Assembly: GCA_964503685.1 (NCBI GenBank)
Contig: CAZDAW010000001.1
Span: 1 to 64,000, forward strand
Direction of reading: 5' to 3'
Origin: CAZDAW01 sp964503685
GTDB lineage: Bacteria > Chloroflexota > Anaerolineae > Anaerolineales > Anaerolineaceae
Length of the DNA: 64,000 nucleotides
A program made the position numbers and the translations under genes. Under the pieces are notes generated by a model. It searched no databases. It saw nothing but the letters and a program-made list of their open reading frames with translations, and was not told where the DNA came from. Shown here piece by piece: positions 43,326 through 52,537 of the stretch (the stretch's first letter is position 1; each line of letters begins with the position of its first letter).

Positions 43326-45551
43326 ATGACACACATCGGAAAATCAGAAATGCGCACAGATGCTCTGGCAAAAGTAACCGGTAAGGCGCTCTATCCAGGG
43401 GATATCAATCTACCCGGTCAGGTTTATATGAAGGTGCTGTTTGCTGCTCGACCGCATGCAATTATCAGGGCTATTGATACGAGCAAAGCTGAAGCGTTGC
43501 CTGGGGTTGTCGCAGTTTTTACTGCCAAGGATGTGCCTGTTAACGAGTATGGCCTTGGAGCGCAAATTCAGGATCAACCTGTGCTTTGCGGGCCGGGCTC
43601 CAGCAAACCTTATGCAGACCGGGTGCGGTGTGTGGGCGATCAGGTGGCGCTTGTGGTCGCTGAAAGCGAAGAAATTGCCGCCCAGGGACGGGATTTGATT
43701 GGGGTGGATTATGAAGACTTGCCCGTGGTTACCGACCCGCTGGAAGCGATGCGTACAGATTCTGTCGTTTTGCATCCCGATCGAGATTCGAATGTCTTTG
43801 TTCGCTTCCGTATTCGAAAAGGGGATGTTGATGAAGCGTTTAAAACAGCAGATGTGATCGTTGAAGGAGAATATCGTACTCCTGTTCAGGAACATGCTTA
43901 CTTGCAGCCCGAAGCCGGAGTGGGGTACATAGACGAAGAAGGGCGGGTCACGGTTCAGGTTGCCGGGCAATGGGTGCATAAAGATCGGGAACAGATTGCT
44001 CACTCTCTAAATATTCCCGAAGAACAGGTACGGGTGATCTACCCTGCTATCGGCGGCGCATTTGGCGGGCGGGAGGATATGTCCGTGCAAATCATCCTGG
44101 GGCTGGCTGCCTGGCGGTTGAACCAGCGGGGGATTAATCGGCCAGTGAAAATCATTTGGAGCCGAGAAGAATCGATTATTGGGCATCACAAACGCCATCC
44201 GTATATTCTGCGGTCGCGCTGGGGGGCGACAAAGGAAGGCAAAGTAATCGCCGCTCAGGTGGAAGTTATTGCTGACTCGGGGGCATATAATTACACCACA
44301 AACAAAGTGCTGGGGAATGCGACTTTGATGTGCACAGGCCCGTATGAGATTCCCAACGTTAAGGTTGACAGCTATGCCGTTTATACGAATAATTTGCCCA
44401 ATGGCGCTTTTAGAGGTTTTGGCGGACCGCAAGGCGCTTTTGCTGCTGAAGGTCAAATGAATAAACTGGCTGAGAAACTGGGGATTGACCCCGTGGAAAT
44501 TCGCATGCGCAATGTGCTGCATGAAGGCTCACTGCTTTCGGTTGGCACACCTCTGCCGCCCGGTGTGAGTATTCCTCAGGTGATTGAAAAATGCGCTGAG
44601 AGAAGCGGGTGGCAAAAAACCCCTCAGGGGTGGAAACGACCGAAACCAGCTCATGTTATACCGGGTAAGTCTCACTTGCGGCGCGGCATCGGTTTTGGCT
44701 GTTCTTTCAAAAATGTGGGTTTTTCATTCGGCGCGCCCGAACAATGCTGGGCAACGATTGAATTACACGGCGGCGCTGAAATTGAAAAGGTTGTTTTACG
44801 TCATGCAGGGGCAGAGGTTGGCCAGGGTTCGCATACAGTATTTATGCAAATGGCCGCTGATGCGACCGGAGTTCCCATCGATAAGGTGGAGTTAATTGCT
44901 TCGGATACGGCCTATACCGAGCAATCAGGCAGCGTTTCAGCTTCGCGAATGACGTTTATGGCCGGTAATTCAATCAGGGGAGCGGCTGAGAAGGCGCTGG
45001 AAAAATGGAATATGGAGGAACGGCCGGCAATTGCTACATTCCAATATCGCCCGCCGAGTACCACGCCTTATGATCCTGAAACCGGAAAGTCAGAGCCGAA
45101 TTTTTCTTATGGCTATGTGGCAGAAGCAGTGGAAGTTGAAGTTGATACGGAAACGGGTCAGATAAAGGTCTGCAATGTCGTTTGCGCTGATGATGTTGGG
45201 CGCGCCGTCAACCCGATGCTGGTTCAGGGACAGGTGGAAGGGGCGGTTGTTCAGGCGCATGGCTATGCCGTGATGGAAAACTTTATCCAAAAAGATGGAT
45301 ATGTTCTGACGTCCACGCTTTCCACTTACTTGATTCCCACCGTTCTGGATATCCCTGAAAGAGTTGAATCGGTCATTTTAGAATGCAATGATCCGCTGGG
45401 CCCCTGGGGTGTGCGGGGTATGGGTGAAATGCCTTACCTTCCCTATGCGCCGGCGCTTACCGCTGCCGTAAAAGATGCGCTGGGTATTTGGTTCGATGAT
45501 TTTCCTTTGACGCCCGAACGGGTGTTAAGGGGATTGGGAGTGGTGATGTAG
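43326..45551 (+). CDS. Molybdenum hydroxylase large (molybdopterin-binding) subunit
   Basis: A 741-aa xanthine dehydrogenase/aldehyde oxidase-family subunit: hammerhead domain (about 12-120), Mo-binding domains with AIGGAFGGREDMSVQ, GAFRGFGGPQGAFAAE near 360-375, and WGVRGMGEMPYLPYAPAL near the C-terminus, where the E of GMGE is the catalytic base. Together with the fused FAD/Fe-S protein it would make a complete hydroxylase. yqeB, yqeC and mocA follow directly, which is the mark of the selenium-dependent class. Confidence 0.92.
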   Translation: MTHIGKSEMRTDALAKVTGKALYPGDINLPGQVYMKVLFAARPHAIIRAIDTSKAEALPGVVAVFTAKDVPVNEYGLGAQIQDQPVLCGPGSSKPYADRVRCVGDQVALVVAESEEIAAQGRDLIGVDYEDLPVVTDPLEAMRTDSVVLHPDRDSNVFVRFRIRKGDVDEAFKTADVIVEGEYRTPVQEHAYLQPEAGVGYIDEEGRVTVQVAGQWVHKDREQIAHSLNIPEEQVRVIYPAIGGAFGGREDMSVQIILGLAAWRLNQRGINRPVKIIWSREESIIGHHKRHPYILRSRWGATKEGKVIAAQVEVIADSGAYNYTTNKVLGNATLMCTGPYEIPNVKVDSYAVYTNNLPNGAFRGFGGPQGAFAAEGQMNKLAEKLGIDPVEIRMRNVLHEGSLLSVGTPLPPGVSIPQVIEKCAERSGWQKTPQGWKRPKPAHVIPGKSHLRRGIGFGCSFKNVGFSFGAPEQCWATIELHGGAEIEKVVLRHAGAEVGQGSHTVFMQMAADATGVPIDKVELIASDTAYTEQSGSVSASRMTFMAGNSIRGAAEKALEKWNMEERPAIATFQYRPPSTTPYDPETGKSEPNFSYGYVAEAVEVEVDTETGQIKVCNVVCADDVGRAVNPMLVQGQVEGAVVQAHGYAVMENFIQKDGYVLTSTLSTYLIPTVLDIPERVESVILECNDPLGPWGVRGMGEMPYLPYAPALTAAVKDALGIWFDDFPLTPERVLRGLGVVM

Positions 45552-45555
45552 TCTC

Positions 45556-46359
45556 ATGGTGATAGTTATCCGTGGCGGCGGCGATCTGGCCAGCGGCGTG
45601 GCAGTGCGTTTATCCCGTTCCGGGTTCAAGGTGGCGATCACTGAATTGCCCCAGCCTCTCGTCGTGCGGCGAACCGTTTCTTTCGCTGAAGCCATCTTTC
45701 AGGGCAGCGTCACAATTGAGGGGGTGACCGGTAAACATACCCGAGGCCCGCAAGAGACCAAACAGGTTCTGCAAAGCGGCCAGATTCCTGTTTTGGTTGA
45801 TCCAAACGCTCAGGCATTGGCTATTTTAAAACCCCAGGTGTTGATCGATGGGCGGATGACCAAACGGCCTCCTGATCTTGGCATGAACGCCGCCCCTCTG
45901 GTGATTGGATTGGGGCCGGGCTTTAGCGCCGGAGTCAATTGCCATGCTGCTATCGAAACCAATCGCGGGCATGCCATGGGGCGGGTGCTCTGGCAGGGAT
46001 CTCCGGAGTCTGATACCGGCATACCAGAAATGGTCGCCGACCGGCGGGAAGAGCGGGTGTTGCGCGCTCCGGCGGATGGTATATTAAAAGCTTATGCAGA
46101 AATTGGCGACCATATTGAAGAAGGTCAAAAAGTGGCCGAGGTAGATGGCAAACCAGTTTTGGCGCCATTCAGGGGCGTTTTACGCGGGCTGATTCGCCCG
46201 GGCTTTGTGGTCAGAGTGGGTTTGAAAATCGGCGATCTTGATCCGCGCGACGATCCGCTTTATACAACCATGGTTTCAGATAAGTCGTTGGCTGTTGCAG
46301 GCGGGGTGCTGGAGGCAATCCTTTCCCGCGCCGATCTGCGACCTTATTTATGGAGTTGA
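45556..46359 (+). CDS. yqeB: Selenium-dependent molybdenum hydroxylase system protein YqeB
   Basis: A 267-aa protein of the YqeB/EF2563 family. An N-terminal Rossmann-like VIRGGGDLASGVAVRLSRSG (about 4-23), ETKQVLQSGQIPVLVDP, VIGLGPGFSAGVNCHAAIET near 116-135, and a C-terminal barrel-sandwich-like half. YqeB occurs only with labile-selenium molybdenum hydroxylases and is a genomic marker of that trait; its biochemical step is unknown. selD is not in the window. Confidence 0.92.
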   Translation: MVIVIRGGGDLASGVAVRLSRSGFKVAITELPQPLVVRRTVSFAEAIFQGSVTIEGVTGKHTRGPQETKQVLQSGQIPVLVDPNAQALAILKPQVLIDGRMTKRPPDLGMNAAPLVIGLGPGFSAGVNCHAAIETNRGHAMGRVLWQGSPESDTGIPEMVADRREERVLRAPADGILKAYAEIGDHIEEGQKVAEVDGKPVLAPFRGVLRGLIRPGFVVRVGLKIGDLDPRDDPLYTTMVSDKSLAVAGGVLEAILSRADLRPYLWS

Positions 46360-46362
46360 AAC

Positions 46363-47709
46363 GTGCAATTACTACCGGCATTACGCCTTGCTGCGCCATC
46401 ACGGGTTGCCTTTGCCGGAGCGGGCGGCAAAACGACAGCCATGTTCCAACTGGCGCGCCAGCTGCCGCCCCCGGTTCTGGTTTCGGCGACTGCGCATCTG
46501 GCTTGCTGCCAGCTGTCGCAGGCTGATCAGCATTTCTTTGTCCTTGATGAAAATGGACTGGATGTCATTCGTCGGGAAATGCCGCAGGGTGTGTTGTTGT
46601 TTACCGGCGAAATGACTGAATCTGATCGTACGGCGGGGTTAGAAGAGGCGCGCCTTGAAGAATTGCGCCGTCTGGCGGACGAAGGCGATTTGCCCTTGCT
46701 GATTGAAGCGGATGGTTCGCGCCAGCGTCCCTTTAAGGCGCCAGCAGAATTCGAGCCGCCGATTCCTGCCTGGGTTGATACCGTTATCTATGTTGTCGGG
46801 TTATCGGCGCTGGGGCAGGCTTTTACTCCTTATGCAGTTCACCGCTTTGAACAGGTGGCTGCCCTTACCGGATTGAAGATGGGGGATACGATAACGCCTG
46901 AAGTGGTGCAAATGGTTTTAACTGATCCGCAAGGCGGCTTGAAAAATATTCCGGCAAGGGCCAGGCGGGTTGTACTGCTCAACCAGGCCGATACTCCGGA
47001 ACTCCAGGCGCAGGCTTTTGATCTGGCGCGCTCACTGATCCCGCCTTTTGACGCTGCGCTGATTGCAGCTCTTGCCCCTTTTGAGCCTATAGACAGTCCC
47101 GATGCTCCGGTTTTTGCGGTGCATGAACCGAATGCAGGTGTATTGCTTGCCGGCGGCGCGTCAGAGCGGATGGGAACACCAAAACAGTTGCTTGAATGGC
47201 GGGGAGAGCCGTTCATTCGCCATGCAGCGCGGGCTGGCCTGCGCGCCGGGCTGTCGCCCCTTATCGTTGTAACCGGCGCTTATGCCGGGCAGGTTTCAGC
47301 AGCGCTATCGGATATGCCGGTGAAGCTGGTGCACAATCCTGATTGGCAAGCCGGGCAAAGTACTTCGGCGTTGGTTGGGGTGAAAGCGCTGCCTGATAAC
47401 ACCGGTAGTGCAATCTTTTTGCATGCCGACCAACCCCAGGTTCCTGAAAAGCTGTTGCGGGCGCTGGTCGAAGATCACTCGCGTTCGTTGGCGCCGCTGA
47501 TTGCGCCGCTGGTCAATGACCGGCGAGGGACGCCGGTGCTGTTTGACCGCGTCGCCTTCCCCTATTTTGCGGAAATTAAGGGAGATGTTGGCGGAAAGCC
47601 GATTTTTGCGCATTTTCCGATGCGTTATATCCCTTGGCATGATGAAAGCCTGTTACTTGATGTGGATACCCCTGAAGATTACCGGCGATTGCAGGAGATA
47701 TTGCCATGA
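46363..47709 (+). CDS. yqeC: YqeC-MocA fusion protein (Se/Mo cofactor maturation)
   Basis: A 448-aa fusion from GTG 46363. Residues 1-245 match YqeC of selenium-dependent hydroxylase systems: P-loop-like AGAGGKTTAMFQLARQ near 18-33, LIEADGSRQRPFKAP near 110-124. Residues 255-448 form a MobA-like nucleotidyltransferase (VLLAGGASERMGTPKQLLEW near 260-279, IFLHADQPQ near 350) as in MocA, which makes molybdopterin cytosine dinucleotide from CTP. In many genomes these are separate genes. The next gene encodes a second MocA. Confidence 0.88.
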   Translation: MQLLPALRLAAPSRVAFAGAGGKTTAMFQLARQLPPPVLVSATAHLACCQLSQADQHFFVLDENGLDVIRREMPQGVLLFTGEMTESDRTAGLEEARLEELRRLADEGDLPLLIEADGSRQRPFKAPAEFEPPIPAWVDTVIYVVGLSALGQAFTPYAVHRFEQVAALTGLKMGDTITPEVVQMVLTDPQGGLKNIPARARRVVLLNQADTPELQAQAFDLARSLIPPFDAALIAALAPFEPIDSPDAPVFAVHEPNAGVLLAGGASERMGTPKQLLEWRGEPFIRHAARAGLRAGLSPLIVVTGAYAGQVSAALSDMPVKLVHNPDWQAGQSTSALVGVKALPDNTGSAIFLHADQPQVPEKLLRALVEDHSRSLAPLIAPLVNDRRGTPVLFDRVAFPYFAEIKGDVGGKPIFAHFPMRYIPWHDESLLLDVDTPEDYRRLQEILP

Positions 47710-48317
47710 TTGCTGCACTGTTGTTGGCGGCGGGACAATCCTTGCGTATGGGTACATCCAAGATGACTTTGCCCTGGGGAGAGAAGACTGTAATTGAACA
47801 GGCGGCTGTCACCTTACAGCAGGGAGGAATCGAGCGGATTGTGGTGGTGACGGGCGGTCATCGTGAAGAAGTGGAGAAAGCCCTGTCAAATATGAAAGTA
47901 CAGCTCGTTCATAATCCACACTACGACAATGGGGAGATGCTGGATTCATTTCGCTGCGGGCTGAATGCGCTGCTGGCAATGCCGGAAGTCAAGGCTTGCC
48001 TGGTGGCGTTGGGCGATCAGCCGCAAATGCAGGTTGATACTGTTAGCAAAGTGATAACCGCTTATCGATCACAACCAGCGCAATTGATTGTTCCCAGTTA
48101 TCAGATGCGGCGAGGCCATCCCTGGCTGATGGAACGCGTACTCTGGCAGGAGATGATTTCGCTGCAGCCGCCTGATACACCGCGCAGCTTTTTGAATCGG
48201 CATGCCAGTCAGATTACTTATCTTGAAGTCGATACGCCCACAATCCTGGCAGATCTGGATACACCGGAAGAATACGAAAAGCAAAAACCGCGTGGATCGC
48301 GGGCTTCTGGTTATTGA
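47706..48317 (+). CDS. mocA: MocA-like molybdenum cofactor nucleotidyltransferase
   Basis: A 203-aa MobA-like enzyme with ALLLAAGQSLRMGTSKMTLP near residues 4-23, VVVTGGHREEVEKAL near 46-60 and LVALGDQPQM near 99. It overlaps the previous gene by 4 bases. It is probably a CTP:molybdopterin cytidylyltransferase; CTP versus other nucleotides cannot be told by eye. It is the last gene of the 21-gene run and its end overlaps the convergent S41 protease gene by 7 bases. Confidence 0.9.
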   Translation: MIAALLLAAGQSLRMGTSKMTLPWGEKTVIEQAAVTLQQGGIERIVVVTGGHREEVEKALSNMKVQLVHNPHYDNGEMLDSFRCGLNALLAMPEVKACLVALGDQPQMQVDTVSKVITAYRSQPAQLIVPSYQMRRGHPWLMERVLWQEMISLQPPDTPRSFLNRHASQITYLEVDTPTILADLDTPEEYEKQKPRGSRASGY

Positions 48318-49474
48318 AAGAATGAATTAATCGCGGCCTGCAAGACAACGTTGGGATTTTGTGGATCTTCATTAACCGAAATATCTGGCAGAAGGCTGTT
48401 ATTTCCCTCCGCTAATTTCAAATCAGGAACCCACCAGCGAGCCGAGGTGATATGCAGGCTGGATTTATCGGCTAGATCATAAACCTGCTGGATGGTATTT
48501 TTACCGAAGGACGGGCTGCCAATGAGTTTCGCGCGCCCATGCCCTTGCAGCGCCCCGGCAATAATTTCGGAAGCGCTGGCAGTGTTCTGATTGATCAGAA
48601 CGGCCAGGGGTTCTTCTAGAAATTGACCGCGTTGGGTGACGCGAAAATTTTCGACGGGTTTATCGCGAAATTGCTGTTGGATGACAATACCTTCTTTTAA
48701 GAATAGGCGGGCTGTATCAACGCCGGCATTCAGCAGGCCGCCGCCATTATTGCGCAGATCGAGCACAAAATGGGTTGCCCCTTTCGATTTTAAATCTTTA
48801 ATGGCTGTTGTGATTTCATCCGGCGTTGTGGCCGCGATAATGTTGATCTGGATAACGCCCACGCGCGCGTCATCAGCAGCCAGATTCCAGGTGACTGAGG
48901 GCAATTCGACTTCAGCGCGTTTTACAATGAAGGTTTGAGGCGCGTAATTTGGGGCGCGAGCGATGGTGATTTTGACCGGGGTTCCGATTTCACCGCGCAC
49001 AGCAGCCTGAACCTCGGCCAGTTTGGTTTGGGGGGTGATGTTTAAATCGTCAACACCAATCAGCCTGTCGCCTTCCAATATGCCAGCCTTGGCGGCGGCA
49101 GAATCGGGCAGGGGGTACAGAATCAAATGACTTTCGGCGTCAATCTCCAGGTGTACGCCGATGCCGCCGAATTTGCCTTCGAGCTGATTGGTTTGCAGCT
49201 CGGCGGCGGCTGGTTCAACCAGAATGGTGTAGGGGTCGTTGTAGGCCTGGAGCATGCCGCGGATCATGCCATGTTCAATGGCAGTTGCAGAGGGCAGGTC
49301 ATTAAGGGCATGGTCTTTTAGTAACATGTAAGCCTGCTGGAGCACAGGAAATTGGGTTTGTTTTTGCTCCATCCAGACGCGCAGGTAATACCCGCTCAGA
49401 AAAGCGGCAGCGACGATCAACACCGCCCAAAGGTAGTAGAGTAAAGCTCGTTTGAGGGGGTGATTAGAATTCAT
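48311..49474 (-). CDS. ctpA: S41-family C-terminal processing peptidase
   Basis: A 387-aa protease with one N-terminal membrane anchor (about 10-30), a PDZ domain (about 85-175; GGIGVHLEID, GILEGDRLIGVDD), and the catalytic Ser-Lys dyad region NTASASEIIAGALQGHGRAK ... SFGKNT near 298-325. It trims C-termini of exported proteins. It is 18 bases downstream of the secreted LVIVD-repeat gene on the same strand. Confidence 0.92.
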   Translation of the reverse strand: MNSNHPLKRALLYYLWAVLIVAAAFLSGYYLRVWMEQKQTQFPVLQQAYMLLKDHALNDLPSATAIEHGMIRGMLQAYNDPYTILVEPAAAELQTNQLEGKFGGIGVHLEIDAESHLILYPLPDSAAAKAGILEGDRLIGVDDLNITPQTKLAEVQAAVRGEIGTPVKITIARAPNYAPQTFIVKRAEVELPSVTWNLAADDARVGVIQINIIAATTPDEITTAIKDLKSKGATHFVLDLRNNGGGLLNAGVDTARLFLKEGIVIQQQFRDKPVENFRVTQRGQFLEEPLAVLINQNTASASEIIAGALQGHGRAKLIGSPSFGKNTIQQVYDLADKSSLHITSARWWVPDLKLAEGNNSLLPDISVNEDPQNPNVVLQAAINSFFQ

Positions 49475-49492
49475 TTTTTACTGTGATTTCTC

Positions 49493-52234
49493 CTAATGTC
49501 CGGTCTTGAATTTGCGGGCTGCTGTCAAACCGCTGCACTGGGTAATGGGGGAAGGCAGATCATTGCAGGCGTTCACCCGCCACTGGTAACTGGTGTTGGG
49601 CAACAGATTACTGGCTGGAGTATAATTCACCAGGGCCGATTCGTCGAAGATCGTTGCCAGGTCAATCCACGATCCGCCGGCCGGCTTGACTTGCAATATA
49701 TAATGATCTACCGGCCAGGTTGCTTTGGGGTTCTTCCAGCGGAAAGTCGGTTTGAGCTGCTGGTTCTTGGCGTTGTTGGCGGGCAGCTTTAACTGCGGCT
49801 TGGCGGGCGGGTAAGGCGGCGTGAATGTGAAGACTGTCGATTCTTTCCATGCGCCGCCAACCAGAGCTTGTATCTTCCATTGATAAACTTTATGCTGTTG
49901 GATTTTTAGTTTGTAATTCGTCTGGCTGGCCTTACGGGTTGCGGCCGTTTTCCAACTCGTTCCACCGTTGGTTGAAACAAGCACTTTGTACTTGGTTGCT
50001 CCTGTCACTGCATCCCAATCCAGCAGCGCCGATTTTCCTGGCATGGGGATGTTACTGGCATGGGTAGGCGCTGTCAGGTGCACGGGTGATTGGACAAAAT
50101 TCAGATCGGTCAGATCAGAAACGCCCAGGTCAACATCGTATGATGCCGGGATGAAGCTATAAACCTCATTTGAAGGCGTGAGCGAATAAGCATCGGGAGG
50201 TATCTCATTGAATTCGTAAGCGCCGTTTACGATGGTGGTTGCCGTTTCACCGAGCGGGTTGAGGGTGAGCTCGATACCAACCATGCCCGTACCGGATTCA
50301 TCTGTGATGCGACCGGAGATATTTTTCCTTGATTTGTAAATATACATTCCGCCGTCGTTGCAGCCGCTGAAAATCGCGCCGCCTGAAGCGAGGATGCCGG
50401 CGTCGCAATATGGAACGGCAATGTTGATCGAGTCGGCCAGAGTCGGGTTGGAGGGCTTTGATACATCGATTGCCAACATGGATGTGCGATCGTTAATATA
50501 AGCATAACCGCCCTCTACAGAAACGCTGGCGGCATAGCCGGGCGTGTCATATCTGCCCCGGTACACCGGGCGCAGTTGATCGCTGGCGATGGTGTAGATG
50601 CTCAAGCCGGAATTACCATCAGCCACATAGAGGGTATTATTATTGATAGCAATATCCTTGGCTTCCGAGCCTGTCGCTGTATAAACTGGCGTGGCCGGCG
50701 CAGCCGGATTGGTGATATCGATCGCGGCAATGCCGTTACTGCCGTCTGCCACATAGGCGGTGTTCTGGTTGACAACAATCGCTTGCCCTGCATCGCTCAG
50801 GTCAATCGCAGCAGGTGCCGGAATACTGGCCGGGTTGGAAACATCAAAGGAATAAAATTTTCCGTTACCTCCACTGACGCCATAGACGCGGTTGTTTGCA
50901 TAAACGATATCTTTAAGGGCTTCTGTTGTGTCATACCCTCCGGTTTTGGCAGGGTTGCCAATGTCAGTAATATCTAAGACCAACAACCCTTTCTCATTGT
51001 TTGCCAGATAGACGTAGTTGCCGTTGACCGCAATTGAAAAAACGGCATCGACCTCGGCGGGGTCGCTGTATGGATTGCCAGGGGCAAACGGGTTTAAATT
51101 GTTGATATCCAGAATTGCCAGGCCGTTCATTCTGTCGGCGACGAATAAATAATCATCTTTTCTGACGAAATTTTGCGGATTCCCTGGAGAATTAAGCACA
51201 TATTTATAATCGTATGCGCTGGCGGCAGGATCCACATCGAAGATACGCAGGCCGCCATCTCCCCCCGCCACGTAAGCGTATCCACTGGAAATCGTCACCC
51301 GTTCGGGATAGCACTGAACTGTACTGCATGCCACGCTCTTTACGTGGCTGGGATTGCTGGCAGTGGAGATATCAAAAATATCAAAACCGTCTGCATAATC
51401 GGCGAGATAGAGCGCGCTTCCTGATATCGTTACACCTTTGGCAGAATTGACCCCAGATGAGGAACCATCCGTATCCACTCGAAGCATGCTGGCGGTATTG
51501 ATGGTGGCAAGATCTTCATAATTTGCCACATAAGCGTAGCTGCCGGAGATTGCCACACCGTAGGCGATACCGCTCGGGTTATCCCAAGCGCTGACGAAGG
51601 TGGGATTGGATAGGGGGGCCGAGGTGATATCGAGCTTGACCAGGCCGGCTTCGCCATAGGCTGCGTATGCATAGCTGCCAGAGGCCGCCGCGCCGTAAAC
51701 GATATCATCTCCATTGTCGTAAACGCCGGCATCTTGGATGTTGCCTGTGTCGGTGATGTCGATGCGGCGGAGGCCATCTCTGCCGCAGGCTACCAGGGCA
51801 TAATCGTAACCTGGAACAGCCGCGATCGCCACATCGCGGGCAACACCGATATTCGTCAGTGAACTAACGCGGGTGAGATTGCTGGGTGTGGATACGTCGT
51901 AAATGTAAAAACCGGCTGAACCGGCCGCTACCAGGACCTGGTCATTAAAGATTGCCACCCCATAGATCAGATCGGTGAAAGGCACAGTCGAACTAAGCCT
52001 GTTAGGATTGGCGAGGTCGCTGATGTCGTAAACAACCAGGCGCGGGCCTGCACCAACATAAGCATAATTGCCGTTGATGGCCACCGCTCGCGTCGATCCG
52101 CCGAATTGGTTGGCCAGCGCAAGATCAATTGCCCCTGCGCCGCGCTGCGAGAAATCATCTTGCGCTATTGCCGGCATTGAAGATGGGATCAGCAAAGCAA
52201 ACGCGATCATCCAGATTACAATTCGCTTGAACAT
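49493..52234 (-). CDS. Large secreted LVIVD-repeat propeller protein with C-terminal Ig/Fn3-like domains
   Basis: A 913-aa exported protein. ATG 52234 follows GGGAGG and gives a good signal peptide ending near AIAQDD; a TTG 12 bases upstream is less likely. Residues 40-635 hold about a dozen LVIVD-type repeats (YAYVGAGPRLVVYDISD, DYLFVADRMNGLAILD) that fold as beta-propellers. A carboxypeptidase-regulatory-like domain (about 640-705; ISGRITDESGTGMVG) and two fibronectin-III-like domains (about 715-910) follow. No anchor or sorting motif is seen, so it may be released or cell-wall bound. Function unknown, possibly adhesion. Confidence 0.85.
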   Translation of the reverse strand: MFKRIVIWMIAFALLIPSSMPAIAQDDFSQRGAGAIDLALANQFGGSTRAVAINGNYAYVGAGPRLVVYDISDLANPNRLSSTVPFTDLIYGVAIFNDQVLVAAGSAGFYIYDVSTPSNLTRVSSLTNIGVARDVAIAAVPGYDYALVACGRDGLRRIDITDTGNIQDAGVYDNGDDIVYGAAASGSYAYAAYGEAGLVKLDITSAPLSNPTFVSAWDNPSGIAYGVAISGSYAYVANYEDLATINTASMLRVDTDGSSSGVNSAKGVTISGSALYLADYADGFDIFDISTASNPSHVKSVACSTVQCYPERVTISSGYAYVAGGDGGLRIFDVDPAASAYDYKYVLNSPGNPQNFVRKDDYLFVADRMNGLAILDINNLNPFAPGNPYSDPAEVDAVFSIAVNGNYVYLANNEKGLLVLDITDIGNPAKTGGYDTTEALKDIVYANNRVYGVSGGNGKFYSFDVSNPASIPAPAAIDLSDAGQAIVVNQNTAYVADGSNGIAAIDITNPAAPATPVYTATGSEAKDIAINNNTLYVADGNSGLSIYTIASDQLRPVYRGRYDTPGYAASVSVEGGYAYINDRTSMLAIDVSKPSNPTLADSINIAVPYCDAGILASGGAIFSGCNDGGMYIYKSRKNISGRITDESGTGMVGIELTLNPLGETATTIVNGAYEFNEIPPDAYSLTPSNEVYSFIPASYDVDLGVSDLTDLNFVQSPVHLTAPTHASNIPMPGKSALLDWDAVTGATKYKVLVSTNGGTSWKTAATRKASQTNYKLKIQQHKVYQWKIQALVGGAWKESTVFTFTPPYPPAKPQLKLPANNAKNQQLKPTFRWKNPKATWPVDHYILQVKPAGGSWIDLATIFDESALVNYTPASNLLPNTSYQWRVNACNDLPSPITQCSGLTAARKFKTGH

Positions 52235-52463
52235 AGACCCTCCCAAATATTAACCAATGAATATCAATTCGTTTATTATTGGAATAACCGGCCGGCTTAA
52301 TCCGTTTTTTGCAAGATCAATCAGCCTCGAAATTGCAACCCCATGTAGCAAATTGTTGTAGATGTAATTATTATAGCCCTGTGTGGATCATCTGCACAAG
52401 AGGAGAAGTTTAAAAGCGATCTGGCTGATGATGAAGGTTTTCCCAATTTTCCTGCAAATACGT

Positions 52464-52469
52464 TATAAT
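52464..52469 (+). promoter_or_regulatory. Probable -10 element of glmS transcript
   Basis: A perfect TATAAT lies 69 bases before the predicted ribozyme cleavage site. No good -35 hexamer is found 16-18 bases upstream, so the promoter is weak, extended (TTATAAT) or activated. Confidence 0.45.
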
Positions 52470-52537
52470 GTGAACATCATCTTGTATGAGGAAGGAGAAC
52501 AAGTGGCGTAAATTGATAGGCGAATAACGGGAATAAC

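Noticed and set aside
34381..48317. In-frame TGA selenocysteine in the hydroxylases
   Set aside because: The frames are complete without TGA readthrough; selenium in this enzyme class is a labile cofactor ligand, not selenocysteine.
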